64,000 nucleotides of DNA from contig JAJJXM010000057.1 in NCBI GenBank assembly GCA_024516155.1, forward strand, positions 1 to 64,000, written 5' to 3'. Below are positions 1 to 11,758 of the stretch, piece after piece. Every line of letters starts with the position of its first letter. Position 1 is the stretch's first letter. The position numbers and the translations under genes were made by a program. The notes under the pieces are model-generated. The model was given only the letters and a program-made list of their open reading frames with translations. It ran no database searches and was not told where the DNA came from. Source of the stretch: Pyronema omphalodes. Lineage: Eukaryota; Ascomycota; Pezizomycetes; Pezizales; Pyronemataceae.

Positions 1-1111
1 GACTACATAGAGGGTCAATGCGTTGGATCTTTAATCTTTCATTGGCTGATTAGATAATTATTTAACTATCCGATCGCGTCGCTGGGTTTGTTGGCTGCGA
101 AACGGTAATATCAGCAGGAACTGGGCAGTGACAACAGCGGGTAATTGGGGATGGGTAATGGGTAATGTGCAATGGGTACAGTAACGCCTTGATGATGATG
201 TGGTGGGATGAAGTGATAGGATGATATGGTAGGATGATATGGTAGGATGATATGGTAAACCACAACAGTCAACCACAACGATATAATAAACACCATAACA
301 ACCCATTAAAACCCAATCCAATCCAATTCATACACAGCACGAACGAATCCCGCGCAGCAAAAAAAAAAAAAAAAAAAAGAAAAAAATACAAAAAAAAACT
401 TACACCCAGGCTATGTATACCCATTGAAAAATGCTCCTGGTCAGACGAAGGATGAGCTGACACTTGGGGAGACAAGAGAGACAGAAAGATGGAGATGGAG
501 AATGTTGTAAGTGATATTCGATAACGAGCAAACATTCCGTCGACAGAACAAACATAACGAGGGGATGTACGCTAAGGCAACATCCACCTCCACAAGCAGT
601 CACAGCACAGAGCACGGCTCGACAGGCACTCTTCAACACCCATATCAAAACACCAACACCGTGCACTGCTTTAGAGGATAAAAGAAGAAAAAGATAAAAA
701 CAGAGATCAAGATAAAAACAGAGATAAAGATTAACAGATAAGCATAAGATACGATACAAAAAAGATTAACCTAACACATAACCCCCAAAATCCCACCAAA
801 ATCCCACCAAACCCCCCCCCCCCCCCCCTTTGATTATGATATAATACAATATAATAAATATAGTTTGAAACATGTTTGTTGAAACTGACGGGGTGAGGTG
901 GGGGGGCAGGGGGGTAAAACCTATGTACTTAATTAACAACGCAACCCAGACCAGACCAGGCGCTTAATTACAAATAAACGCGCTCCTGCACGTCCATATT
1001 CAACCGTATGACATGATTATATCCATCATCCCAATGATTTTGATATGTTTATTATCCTAGGGTTTTTCTTGGGGGTGGAGGGGGGGTGGAGGGGGGATGA
1101 TTGGGGGTTTC
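1..1111. other. Gene-free AT-rich flank
   Basis: I see no gene here. It contains a tandem of short ATGATATGGTAGG-type units (about 210-255), a poly-A run (about 360-378) and a C-run (about 814-829). Open frames in this stretch are low-complexity and show no protein-like composition. Confidence 0.6.
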
Positions 1112-1400
1112 ATTTTTTATTTTATTTTATTTTATTTTATTTTATTTTATTTTATTTTATTTTATTTTATTTTATTTTATTTTATTTTATTTTATTTTAT
1201 TTTATTTTATTTTATTTTATTTTATTTTATTTTATTTATTTTATTTTATTTTATTTTATTTTATTTTATTTTATTTTATTTTATTTTATTTTATTTTATT
1301 TTATTTTATTTTATTTTATTTTATTTTATTTTATTTTATTTTATTTTATTTTATTTTATTTTATTTTATTTTATTTGATTTTATTTGATTTTATTTGATT
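1112..1400. repeat. (TTTTA)n pentanucleotide microsatellite
   Basis: An almost uninterrupted TTTTA array of more than 50 units, with one slipped unit near 1231-1240 and TTTGA variants at the right end. All three forward frames stay open only because the unit contains no forward stop codon; the FYFIL-type translations are artefacts. Confidence 0.97.
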
Positions 1401-1521
1401 TGTTATTTTTTTTTTAAAAATTTTTTTTTTTATTTTTTTTATTGGGGGAGAGGGGGGAGGGGTGCGTTTGCCTTCGGTTTCGGTTTCGGTGTCGCTGTCG
1501 GTGTCGGATTCTATAAAGGTT

Positions 1522-1615
1522 ACCAGTCACCATTCACCAGTCACCATTCACCAGTCACCATTCACCAGTCACCATTCACCAGTCACCATTCACCAGTCAC
1601 CAGATACCAGTCACC
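1522..1615. repeat. 14-bp minisatellite, unit ACCAGTCACCATTC
   Basis: About six head-to-tail copies of ACCAGTCACCATTC, the last ones degenerate. No gene overlaps it. Confidence 0.92.
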
Positions 1616-1626
1616 AAGCAACGGCC

Positions 1627-2350
1627 AATAATAAAGCTTAGGGTACTTCACACTACAATCCTAGGTAATTCAACACTTCAATTACCAACAACCACCAGTT
1701 GGCAGTTACATAATCAATCTAGACGCTACATATATCCTCCCATATATCCTCTTCTATAAAAGCCATTTTACAAAGTTTACAAAATTTACAAAACTCGCCC
1801 CGGAGCTCCGAAGTCCCGAAGTTCCTTATAGTATTTTAAGAAGATCTCGGACTATTTGAACGCTACACTACACAGATCACATAGCACGAGACTGGTTATC
1901 ATCGCTCTTCCATTTATCTCTTATCTCGAAAAGAAAAATGAAAAAAAGAATAAAGCATAAAATTATCAAAAGAATTTATAACATGTCAAAGTTGGCGTTT
2001 AGATTATACATACCCAGGTATCATTACGAAACATATTTTTTTGCTGCTATGTTCGCGCGGTTCGTTAAAAAGTTGTTCTGAGGGGAGGGGGGGGGGGGGT
2101 TGCGCGTGGCATCACATCGCTAGGTTTGTGCTGAAAAGAGCAATGTTTTTCCTGGGTCGTGGTGCGGGGGATGTTATGGTCCGGCGTGATTAAGAAAAAT
2201 AGCAACAATGCAATTTCTGATTCCGGGGGAAGGGTTGACGCTGACATTAGGTTTCTGGCTATGGATTTTTTTTATAGGTTTCCTGTTCGAAGCGCGCTAT
2301 GATCGGCCTTGATAAATGTAGCGAGAAACGACCTATTGTAATGCAGCATG
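1627..2350 (+). repeat. Dispersed repeat R1, copy 1
   Basis: Diverged copy of the sequence at about 22205-22700. Shared anchors, in the same order, include a block ending GACGC near 1720, AGCACGAGAC near 1885, and the right-hand block GAAGCGCGCTATGATCGG followed by GATAAATGTAGCG near 2290-2320. This copy is longer and is interrupted by a G-run near 2085-2098. I find no coding capacity and no clear termini. It could be an old LTR or MITE, or simply DNA duplicated along with the F-box genes. Confidence 0.6.
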
Positions 2351-2394
2351 CTGATTTATAGAGGGTAAGGAAAATGTAATTAAAAATCGAGGAT

Positions 2395-2800
2395 GGTGAA
2401 GGAAAAGGGGAAGGAAAGAAAAGAAGTGGAAAAAAAAGAAAACGTAAACACAAAAAAAAAGAAGAAATATAGAAGAGATAATATGGAAAGAAGAAATAAG
2501 ACGAAAAACAGATGTAAGAAACAGATGTAAAAAACAGATGTGGAAAAAAAAGATGTGCAAAAAAGAAAAAGTAAACAAAAAAAAGGAAAAAACAAAAGGA
2601 AGAAGTACAAAGGAGAAGAAGTGAAAAGAGAAATAAGACGAAAAACAGAATTAAAAAACAGAACTAAAAAACAGAACCAAAAACCAGAAGTAAGAAACAG
2701 AAGTAAAAAACAGAAGCGAAAAACAGAGGTAAATAATAGAAGTGAAACAGATAAGTTAAAACAAAAATGGAAACAAAGTGCTTTCAAAACAACGGAGACT
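2395..2800. repeat. Purine-only (A/G-rich) asymmetric tract
   Basis: About 400 bp in which the plus strand is almost all A and G, with degenerate repeats such as AAAAACAGA and ACAGATGTAA. Lys/Arg-rich frames on plus and Phe/Leu-rich frames on minus are by-products of composition. It lies downstream (3') of F-box gene A. Confidence 0.85.
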
Positions 2801-2879
2801 CAGCTGCAGGCTATTAGGTGAGTCCTAGAATTGGCCAATACTAGGACATTAAAAACATAAATGCATACATAAAGTCACA

Positions 2880-4167
2880 TCATTCAAGATAATAATCAGT
2901 AGTAGCATCATATCCTGAAAGACATAGAGCAATCTTCCGCACGCAAGTGCACGCTTCCAAAGCGTCTGCAATTTCTTCAGAATTATGGTCCTCACAACCC
3001 CATTTCATGAGGATGGCCACTTCTTGCAAGGTCATTGCATGTGCTCGGATGACATCTACAACATTAAAAACATCCGAGTCATCATAGATGTCGTCATCTG
3101 GAGTCGATATCGATACCTCCTTCAGTCCTGAGAATGATGTTAGGTACTGAAGTAGCTGCTGTGACGCATGCCCTGGTGCGAAGAGAATCTCTAACTTTAC
3201 ACCTTCGGCTTGTAGCGCAGACCACAGTAATTCTGTGCCATCAACATGCTCACCAAGATTCAGGTTATGCAGCTTCCTGAGGTGAGGGATAATGTTTTGA
3301 ACGGCGGCATCATCAATCTCCCAGCCTTCTAGATTTAGGCAATCCAATTCCAGGGGACTGGATGGGTCTAGATGACCAAAGAGCGTTGATAAGGTTACAG
3401 AGGAACCATCATTACTCGGGGACACTCCCAATATCAGGGCAAGATGGGTGAGTCTTGGGGCTCCTGCGAAAATGCTCACAAGGGATTGATGCATCCTTGC
3501 ATCGCACTGGATGACCAATCTCGTCAGATGTGGAAACCGGAGGGAAATGCCGATGTTGGCATGATCCAGGATAAAATGCGCCCACCTCAGGCCTTGTAAT
3601 GACTCGAAGTATTTTAGCAGTTGGGAAATTGCATCGTATGTTCTTCCATGGGATTCTACATCGATAATTCTTTGACACTATTATTAGCTGACATAATTCT
3701 TATACTCTAGAGAGACGCATAAACATACTGAAAGCCTTCTAGTTTTTGAAAGACGGACAGTAGATTCCTGCCTCCAGCTGCCTCGGATTCTGGTTCGCCC
3801 CATAGATGTGTTGTCCCTCGATACATTCTTGGCTCCAGAATACTCAGCGTTCGGATGTGCTCTTTCACCGCTGCACGAGTGATTCCACCTTCATACTCTA
3901 GAGACTGTAAATGGCGTTGGGCCACTCCTCTCCGCTGAAAGTTAAGGGTGAGGTCCTTGAAAGCATGTGGAGCAATGACATTGCGGGTTGTCCAGCATGT
4001 TTTGCGTAAGGTTGAGTGCTCAGGTGGCTCAAGCTAGATATGACATCACCAAATCAGTTTACTCCTAATTATATTCTCTGTTGAATTTGAAACGGGAGGC
4101 GTACATATGAGACAATTTCATAAAGCAACTCCGTGGGGAGATCTAATAATTGGACTCGTCTCGGCAT
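2880..4167 (-). CDS. F-box/leucine-rich-repeat-like protein, paralog A
   Basis: Likely substrate-recognition subunit of an SCF-type ubiquitin ligase. The assignment rests on an N-terminal F-box-like LPTELLYEIV motif (residues 11-20) followed by a leucine-rich region; no partner or substrate can be inferred. Exons read 4105-4167 (21 codons), 3729-4033 and 2880-3669, with introns at 4034-4104 (71 nt) and 3670-3728 (59 nt), giving 385 aa. The exon layout matches paralogs B, C and D: identical first-exon length, a TLRKTCWTTR block opening exon 2, a phase-2 second intron, then the LRR-like part. The second intron needs an AAG acceptor. Unlike B and C it lacks the third intron and the acidic tail, ending just after the block equivalent to their exon 3. 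It is oriented opposite to the other three. Confidence 0.75.
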
Positions 4168-5514
4168 TGTTCTGAAATTAAGCAAGAATGGGCAATGTAA
4201 GAAAAATTGGCGATTAAAATGTGTCGGGTGCTTAGAAGGTGATGGTACTATTGATGTTTGTGCTTAACTTAGATGTTTTTGATACGTCAGATGGGTGTAA
4301 GTGTTGGCTCTTCTTGGTGCAATCAAGTCTTTTAGGAGGGATGGATGGGAAACCAAGTTAATTGCTGAACTGGTCGAATTTTTATGGACGACGCTTGACA
4401 CCGCTGGGGCGATATAAATCCATCAATATCTGTCCTTTCTGTTTCCTTCAGCCGGTAACCAGATATACGAGGCATTTTCCATCCCGTTTGTCAGTTGGAC
4501 CATGATGTCCAAGAGTTCCGTGACTTTCGTCTTCAGTTTGTTCGGGGCTAGATGACGAAAGACGTGGGTTCATATTTCCCGCTTCCGAAGCGAGATTGTT
4601 GTCCACTACAAACGACATCTGCTATCTAGTGTCTCGGATGCCGTAAGATACTGACAACGTGTTTTGGTGCTTCCGCGAGGCATTGGCAGGCGGCAAGCAT
4701 TTCAGTACATGCCACTCGTCAGTCTTGGACAATACAACCGGCCCGGCTGCGGTGAGCTAAATATCGCCGCTAACCACCACCTGGGGTTAGTTCATCTGCC
4801 CTCTGTGCTCTTCAAAGCGGCATTGCCCGTTGACTGCTTTCATTATCCGACAGTGTATATTATAGGAGCGGTCACCGATACAAGCCTGACGTCATTTACA
4901 CATTTATGCGACAAAAACGACAAACACGACAACACGATTCACCATGCTGGAGAATTCAGGACGAGTCAGACAAGCCAATTCAAAGGGCCAGTTCAGTGAG
5001 CGTAAGATCTGAATTTCAGCCCTCAGGCTTGTCAAGAACAGATTTCCCCCTCCTTCCCTCATAAGGTACATATTTATGCACCAAAATTCATGTGCGCCCA
5101 ACAAGCTTCAAGTGATTGACTATGCAGCGAATGCGAAGGCTGTTAGTCGCGCAATTACGTGGTATATATTGAAGACATGGCGGAGTCGCGAAAACCGAGC
5201 GTACCGATGCAGTGTAAATTTACGGTTCGGAGACTCGTGTGATGTATGTATAATAATATTTGCGCATAACTTAGAGGACTGGTTTGGGGTTAGAGCTACT
5301 CATCATGTATCACTCGTGTGATTTCCCTACAGTTATTTCTGAGGTTCTGCAGGGTGCTAAAGGTGGTCCAAATTTTCAGCTCTCCATACAAGATTTAAAG
5401 AACTTATACCCGCTTTTTCTCCAAAATTACCCCTCAAATCGCAAAGATCGAGTCATCAGCTTACTGAAAATATTCCTTATAAAAGACAGGGGGGCTGGAT
5501 AATATATTCTCAGT

Positions 5515-5870
5515 AGTATCCTGACGGGTCTAACATTTTGTCGTTGGGCCCAAGATATCTTTTGGCAAGAACGTATATCGCGCATCACAAGATGGAGTCT
5601 AGGGCGTATGGGCGAGATAAACGTTGCGTAATTTCAAAATGGTCATGCAATGAGAAATGTTATCGCCTACTACAACCGTTTGTCTGTGGAAAATGTGGTA
5701 CACCGAATAATGCTTTGTTACTGCAGAACATGTGATATTTGGAAACCATTGCCGGATTGTGCATTTCCCGTTTTAGAAGCCTTTTTAAAAGCCTTTTTGA
5801 AAGCATTTTTGAATGGTATGTGAATGTTTTGACATGTCATAATGTTTGGAGCACAATTCCTGAATTTAGC
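5515..5870 (+). repeat. Dispersed repeat R2, copy 1
   Basis: Diverged inverted copy of about 60310-60660. The left end carries CTGACGGGTCTAAC, the middle has ATGCTTT followed by ACATGT, and the right end has a run of GCCTTTTT/GCATTTTT units. No coding capacity; family unknown. Confidence 0.5.
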
Positions 5871-7470
5871 CGATCCGCATTAGTGCTGTCCTCAATACAC
5901 TTGGAAAGCTACTTCATTCAAATTGCCGTAATCGACCACTATATTGGTGCTCTACATTTTCATCAAAAGGTACGTGATTAGCCACTTTATTAGCGCTTCA
6001 TTGAAAGCAACGTGATGATTACAAATTATTCACATGCCAAGCTACATCGATACTGTCTTCAACCCTCCTGGGGCCCACCATCGTATACCCTCCTACTCTG
6101 CTGGCGCTGCCGCCTTCATCCCCATTTCCACCACCATACACACAATACATGTATTGTTCCATGACTGTTATAAAAGAACTCGATAGCTTATTTCTTCATT
6201 AGCGATGGATTTGGAAAACATAAAGCAAACACTTTGTATCTACTACAGGGAAAAGGAGCGTTGTAATATCTATAATTTGAGGTCTAATAAATGTGTAACC
6301 TTCAAACGCATCAGAATCATCGAACACCTTGATCGTGTTAGCCATTACAAAATGGAATGGACTAAAATAAAGTCTGTACATGGTGAAAACGGAGTTTCAG
6401 TACCTTCTTCCAAAGCTATTTTCCAAGGGTCCTTCGACATATCCGACAATTCTAATTTCAAATAAACCCTACTGTAGGTCTTGCAGACAGGATCAGCTTG
6501 TGCTATTGGGTTTCGTATAACTCCTTTCAGAATGGCATTAGCACCTGCCTCCAACCACGCGTCATAAAATCTCGTGTCATTTTGCCTGAGCCGTCACATC
6601 ATCCATGATGATAGTATATCCCGTCACTTCAGGCAGGTCAATTGGGGATGTCGTATCGGTGGATCTATTTCTTATGCCGAGAAGAGTAGATTATGAGACC
6701 CCGGGGTGATGCATAGGAACGACGTTTTTGATACCAACATCAACTTCAATTAGTGTGTAGCAGAGATGACTCCGACCGGGTCAGGGTCAGTGAGGTGTCA
6801 CTAGGATTACGGGTGAGGCTGTGGATGTTATTTGTCGAGAATGTTTCGGGATGATTGGATTTTGTGAGTAAGGAGGATGGAATAAAGGTAAGCGTAAGCG
6901 GGATCTCGATAATGTAGGAGGAAACAACATAATATGTGATGGAATTTCCTTTGGAAATACATGTAGACTGGATTAATTCTCTAGCATAGAAAAGAATAGA
7001 TCAAAACTTCTTTATAGATTAAGTATGGAATTGAATTCTAGTCAGGCACGACCACTCTTGTCTGGTTCACTGCAGCCTACTCCTGGGACAGATAGTCGTC
7101 GCCGTTGCGGCATCATCAGTCACCACAGGCACACGTGAGCTGACCCCTCTCTGATCCGGTCAATTCATTTTTTTCTACTGACCCCCGGTCAGTGCCGTCT
7201 CTGGCACTGTTACACTTGTTCTCACTCAGCATCAGTGTATACGAAGTTTTATTGATATCTACGGTGATTTTGGATGGGGTTTCGGTGTTGTAGGGTCGGT
7301 TTTCAGGCGCTATTGCGAGTATGTGTTGCGCGCGTTGCTATGTCAAAAAAAAGGCTTTTGTCCGCCCGTGTACCAATGCGGTTAGCCAACAACCGCTTAT
7401 AAGTTTCGAACCAAACCACAGCGCATACAAAGCAAATAAAACCAAACCACAGCACTTAACAAACCTATTT

Positions 7471-7823
7471 TTACGTAGGCTATTCAATCCCGCGTCAGCA
7501 AAACTAGTGTATGTACGTTGAAGGTATCTAATTCTCGGTAGTTTCATTATCGTAAGATAACTCTTGCATAGGATGCGGTAGATTTTTGATGACAATGCCA
7601 TGCAATTCAGCCTCACTCTCGGTTTTGAACTGTCTATCAACTGTCGAGGACTCGGGTATTTTATTCAGGAATACATTTCACAACAATTATCATCGTAAAT
7701 AAGAAGCCTCTATATTTTCCTCCTGGAAGCCCGGCTTTTCAACGACAGTATCATCACATTTAGACAATACTCCAATCTGTACTGTCATTGAATACCCACA
7801 TCATTCACCGATGATGACGTTGC
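7471..7823 (+). repeat. Segmental duplication block, upstream of F-box gene B
   Basis: About 350 bp strongly similar to 17361-17735 in direct orientation. Long identical stretches include the block around TAATTCTCGGTAGTTTC and the one around GGATGCGGTAGATTTTTG. It lies about 0.9 kb upstream of gene B; its partner lies about 1.6 kb upstream of gene C. It shows no coding features of its own. Confidence 0.9.
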
Positions 7824-8404
7824 GAACTGGATTGTACGACTAGGAGGTCTGAATTTCAGAGCACCTATCTCATGGCACACTTACTAAAAATCTCGTTGGA
7901 CAAATTTTGAAGATTGAGTAAGGGCCAGCGAGGGTCGAGAAATTCAGTTCAACTTGGCAGCTACAGGTTCGATCATGTTATTTTTGATACGTCAAAGTAA
8001 ATCATGCGAATTGTTAGCATAGAGTGAACCGAGTATATTCATGCATATAAAATTGCCATATCACTGACAGTATCACATGTCGTTATGCTGTTTGATATCT
8101 TCATCGTTCGGAGCAGAGTTGAGTCTTGTGTTGTGCTATATGATGCCGCCGGGTGACAACTGATGAATGAGTCAACAGTTTCCGTAAGGAGTCCATTCGA
8201 AATCGATAGATGTCTAATGTCGTTATCAAACATTACAGAGTGATCGATGCCAATTAATAATGGATAGATAACACATCCATATCAGAAACCGAACAAGCTT
8301 GAATAAAACTTCCACCATTATTGACATTTCAAATGTGACGACCATTGTCAATTTATCATTTCAAACGCTGTTTTTCTTTTCTTTGTTTTTTTCTTTTTTC
8401 TTTT

Positions 8405-8441
<37 letters not shown>

Positions 8442-8695
8442 AAGACTGCGGGTTCAAATGAACCATAGTAAGGGCCGTTACACAACTTTGAGCATCCCTT
8501 TTCTAGTCAGTTACCAATGCGGTTAGCAAACTATCGCTTATAAGCGCCAGACCAAACCACAGCACCTACCACATTTAAAGTGCACCACACTTGCATCCAC
8601 AGCACGACACCCATCTCAAACACCACACCCAGCTGCGTCGCGAACGTCAGTGAATGACCAATTCTCTCTCATTCCGCTGACCTCACCCAGAAACA

Positions 8696-10391
8696 ATGCC
8701 GACACAACTTGAATTCTTACATCTCCCCACAGAAGTGCTCGACAAGATTGTCAAAAATGTAGGTTTCATGTTCTTTCTTCAACATAAAGGTCGAGAAAAG
8801 CATACTAATATCAACGTTGTACTGACAGCTTGGTCCACGCGACCACTCTGCCTTGCGCCAAACGTGCTGGAAAACTCGCCAACTCGTGCTCGCCTATGTC
8901 TTCCGAATAGTCACCCTCGACTTCAACCAGGAATTCATTATTCGACTTCAATCCCAGTGTTTGGAGCGTGAGAATGGAATCAGCCGTGCAGCGGTCCAAT
9001 CGTACACCCGTGAGATCCAGTTAATTGCACCCAGCCGGGCTGCTAGAAGCCAAGGTTCACTGCACGAGCTATCGCCCTCAAATGAGACTGCATTTTCATC
9101 AGACCAAGCCCTCTCTGCATTTCAGAGAATTGAACGTGTGACGTATGTTCAATAATAAATCCAAGGTATCAAGACCTGTCTGTGCTGATGTGAGAAATGC
9201 AGGATCGGCGACTGCGGCGTTCGCAACGGCGCACATGACACAATTATTCCAGTTCTCAAACACCTCTCGTCCTTAGAGACCTTGCACAGCGTCCACATTA
9301 TTCTGGAGGAGACAACCTTATGGCCATTTTACCGCCCTTCGTATCAGTTACCTCATGCTTTAACAACTGATTCGAGGATTGAGAACCCTTCCATTGGCCT
9401 TCTTGGTGGACCCTCAGAAATTACCAGACTTACGCTCGACGGACGGGCGTTTGGCCTTCTATCTTTTCCAAAGTTACAGCGGTTCTTGAGAAACGTAATC
9501 CAACTGAAACTGTATGCCTTAACCCTCTATGGTTTGGACTTCGACGCTGCCGGTGTTGAAGGCCTTCTGCCCCATTTGACACACCTTCGTGAGCTCAGGA
9601 TAGAGGTCAATGTTCAAAACACCAGAATACTATGGCCAGCACTAGAAACCGCACAAATAAAGCTGCAAGTTCTTGGCGCAAAGGATCAAGCATCGCCACA
9701 ACTTCTTCGGTATCTCTCATCGTTTTCTGGGCTGCAGGAGCTATCGATGTCGGGCGACAACAAATCGGATCGTGAAGTTTGCACTGCCGACATCATAGCT
9801 GCTATCAGGACACATTCACCGACCTTGCGAGAACTGGATATCTCTGACGAGATACATGATAGATGGGTATGTAGCGATGAGATTACAGAGGTTCTGAGAG
9901 AGTGCACTGCTCTGCAAAGGCTTTCCGTCGCTGTTCGCGCAACTGCGAATGCAGTAAGTACGACCTGGACTTTGATTTGTACTTCCCGAACTAATGAAAG
10001 TCAGACGCTAGACATTTTGCGTGTAGCATCCTCTCTGCCATCGTGTGAAGCACTGTTTCTCGTGTCATTCAAGGGCAAACAGATCCGTAGCTACACGGAA
10101 GTAATTACATCGCACAGTCAGATTAGCAGTTGTATCGAAAGATTTGCCATTCCAGACGGGAGTCGATTGCACAACATTAGGTGCTACTATTACTCACAGT
10201 CTGATGAGATGCGTCCTGTTGCCTGGGCCCTCTCAAGACAACGATACATCGATGATGATGACAGCTTCAATGAAGACAACTTACAGATAGGGTGGCGGAG
10301 CGATGATGAGGAGGAGGAGGAGGAGGAGGACGTGGAGGCCCATTATAGGTGGGAGCAAAACTTCCCTAGGGATCTCATGTGTCGGATGTAG
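8696..10391 (+). CDS. F-box/leucine-rich-repeat-like protein, paralog B
   Basis: Predicted F-box-type adaptor of an SCF ubiquitin ligase, inferred from the N-terminal FLHLPTEVLDKIV motif followed by leucine-rich segments. Four exons (8696-8758, 8829-9142, 9203-9953, 10005-10391) with introns of 70, 60 and 51 nt encode 504 aa. The third intron (9954-10004: GTAAGT donor, CTAAT branch site, CAG acceptor) is 3n long and open, so retention would insert 17 residues rather than truncate. The C-terminus is strongly acidic, with a seven-Glu run encoded by GAG triplets (about 10307-10329). The ATG opens the conserved 21-codon exon 1 shared by all four paralogs. Closest relative here is D: both contain a GPSxITRLTLDGRAF block. 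Confidence 0.85.
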
Positions 10392-10459
10392 TGTGTTCTA
10401 GGGTGATTTTGTGCAATCCAGGCGGGTGCGTCTGTTATACAAGAGATTGTGTGCTTTGT

Positions 10460-10478
10460 GGCCGGCCTTCGGCCGGCC
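10460..10478 (+). terminator. Perfect GC hairpin in the 3' region of F-box gene B
   Basis: GGCCGGCC-TTC-GGCCGGCC, an 8-bp all-GC stem with a 3-nt loop, 69 bp after the stop of gene B. It could be a 3' UTR structure. Fungal Pol II does not use intrinsic terminators, so the role is open. Confidence 0.4.
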
Positions 10479-11493
10479 TCCACAGTTATAGTCGCCATCG
10501 CTGTTGCTATCTGTCGCTATCGCTGTCGGTGCTGATTAGTACTGGACCCGTTTCTGTCACAACCTTTATAATGCAGGCGTATTGCATGCACAGAAGAGCC
10601 TGTTGACCTACAAATGTTCCTAGTGAAATGAAAAAAAAATGGCAAAGTATGGTGCTGCGGAGGAAAGTTATGGCAGCTTGAAGTAACCTGGGATTTAGAT
10701 ATATAATCTCTAGAATAAAAATTCATTCGCTAGGCAGAAGCAGTCTTTGGTAACCAATATGTCCAGTGGTAAAATCAGCACTATCCTCTAAAACTACCAA
10801 CCGTGCATGTTGCATCCGTCAGACACGAGAAATACTTGTGTAAATTTGAGATGATGAATGGTGATGCAATCCAACGTCATTTCTTCACGGCTGTTAAAAG
10901 TTGTGAAATTGGCTGCGTGAATGGGAATCTAAATTGACTCGGAAATTTATGGAGCGAACGGTGGTTACAAGGAAAAATTTGTTCTGGGTAGGCTAAATAA
11001 TGTTTCTGCTCGTCATGAATCGCTTTTTAAAATCTCCATTTCATCCATGATCAGGAATAGCCACTTACTCGGTCAGTTCATGAGTTCACATGTCGACCAG
11101 TGTCTTCTCAACAGAGAAGGACTCCGATAGAGGCTACAGGTAGTTCCACCGTTAAGGCGAAAAATATTATCCAGTATACATAGTTCTCATAGAGAACTTC
11201 AATACTCCATGAGTGCATCGGATCACGGTGCTACGTATTGTGTTTGTCTTCATTGATGCGTGAAAAAAGGTGAAGAAAGGCTGAGTCTCACGAACGAGGA
11301 GGAAAAGATGGAGCACGCTGTGATGTCTAGTTGATTCAACCAAGAACAGAAGGCTCCGTCGCTACAAGGCTCCGAGGGACGCGCTAGTGGCAGCCACCAT
11401 CGGTTGGCTAAACAGACACATGCGCTAAAGCAAGACATCGCGACTATGTAAAAGAACTACCTCCACGCACTCGACAGGCAAAAGAGAAACTTC
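10479..11493. other. Spacer between F-box gene B and the copia element
   Basis: No gene seen. Contains GAACTTCAATACTCC at about 11193-11207, nearly the same sequence into which the copia element inserted (AAACTTCAATACTCC once the element is removed), so a short local duplication predates the insertion. Confidence 0.5.
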
Positions 11494-11654
11494 TGTTGAA
11501 GTGCGCCTAAGGCCCTAGTGCTTAGGTGGAGGTGGACCACTCTCTATGTATAGGCACTCGCTTGCCCGTCTATGTCTGACACTTCACGCTCGTTAATACA
11601 TCCGGTTGCCACCTCCACTTTCTTCTTCTTCTCGTGCCTGTGAGACCTTCGACA
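11494..11654 (+). repeat. Left LTR of the copia element
   Basis: 161 bp, begins TGTTGAAGTG and ends CCTTCGACA. Identical to 16777-16937. Preceded by the ACTTC target duplication. Confidence 0.97.
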
Positions 11655-11667
11655 GGTTATGAGCCCT
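11655..11667 (+). promoter_or_regulatory. Primer-binding site, initiator tRNA-Met anticodon type
   Basis: GGTTATGAGCCCT begins at the first base after the LTR. It is complementary to the anticodon stem-loop region (AGGGCTCATAACC) of eukaryotic initiator tRNA-Met, not to a tRNA 3' end. Drosophila copia is known to prime from an internally cleaved initiator tRNA half; this PBS implies the same mechanism. Confidence 0.8.
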
Positions 11668-11758
11668 TGCGTAACCGCTACTCTTACCGTTATCCTTTAT
11701 TAGTCATAACTTATATTATTTCTTCACTTTCCCACTAATTTTAATTACTCTCTCCGAC

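Larger units (their letters stand above)
4168..8695. other. Intergenic region without a supported gene
   Basis: Several open frames of 60-110 codons exist (for example at 4664-4999 and 6205-6465), but none shows a recognisable family, paralog or convincing splice structure. The stretch holds the dispersed repeat at 5515-5870, the duplicated block at 7471-7823, a block at 7217-7380 resembling DNA upstream of gene D, a local duplication (7365-7425 against 8513-8570, both with AATGCGGTTAGC and ACCAAACCACAGC) and a T-rich/poly-T tract at about 8370-8435. Confidence 0.6.

Noticed and set aside
1045..1398. Three long FYFIL-repeat open frames
   Set aside because: They are translations of the (TTTTA)n microsatellite, open in every forward phase.
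1522..1615. CRISPR-like array
   Set aside because: Contiguous 14-bp tandem units without spacers in a eukaryotic genome.
2333..2787. Phe/Leu-rich minus-strand frames resembling membrane proteins
   Set aside because: Antisense of a purine-only tract; the hydrophobicity is a composition effect.
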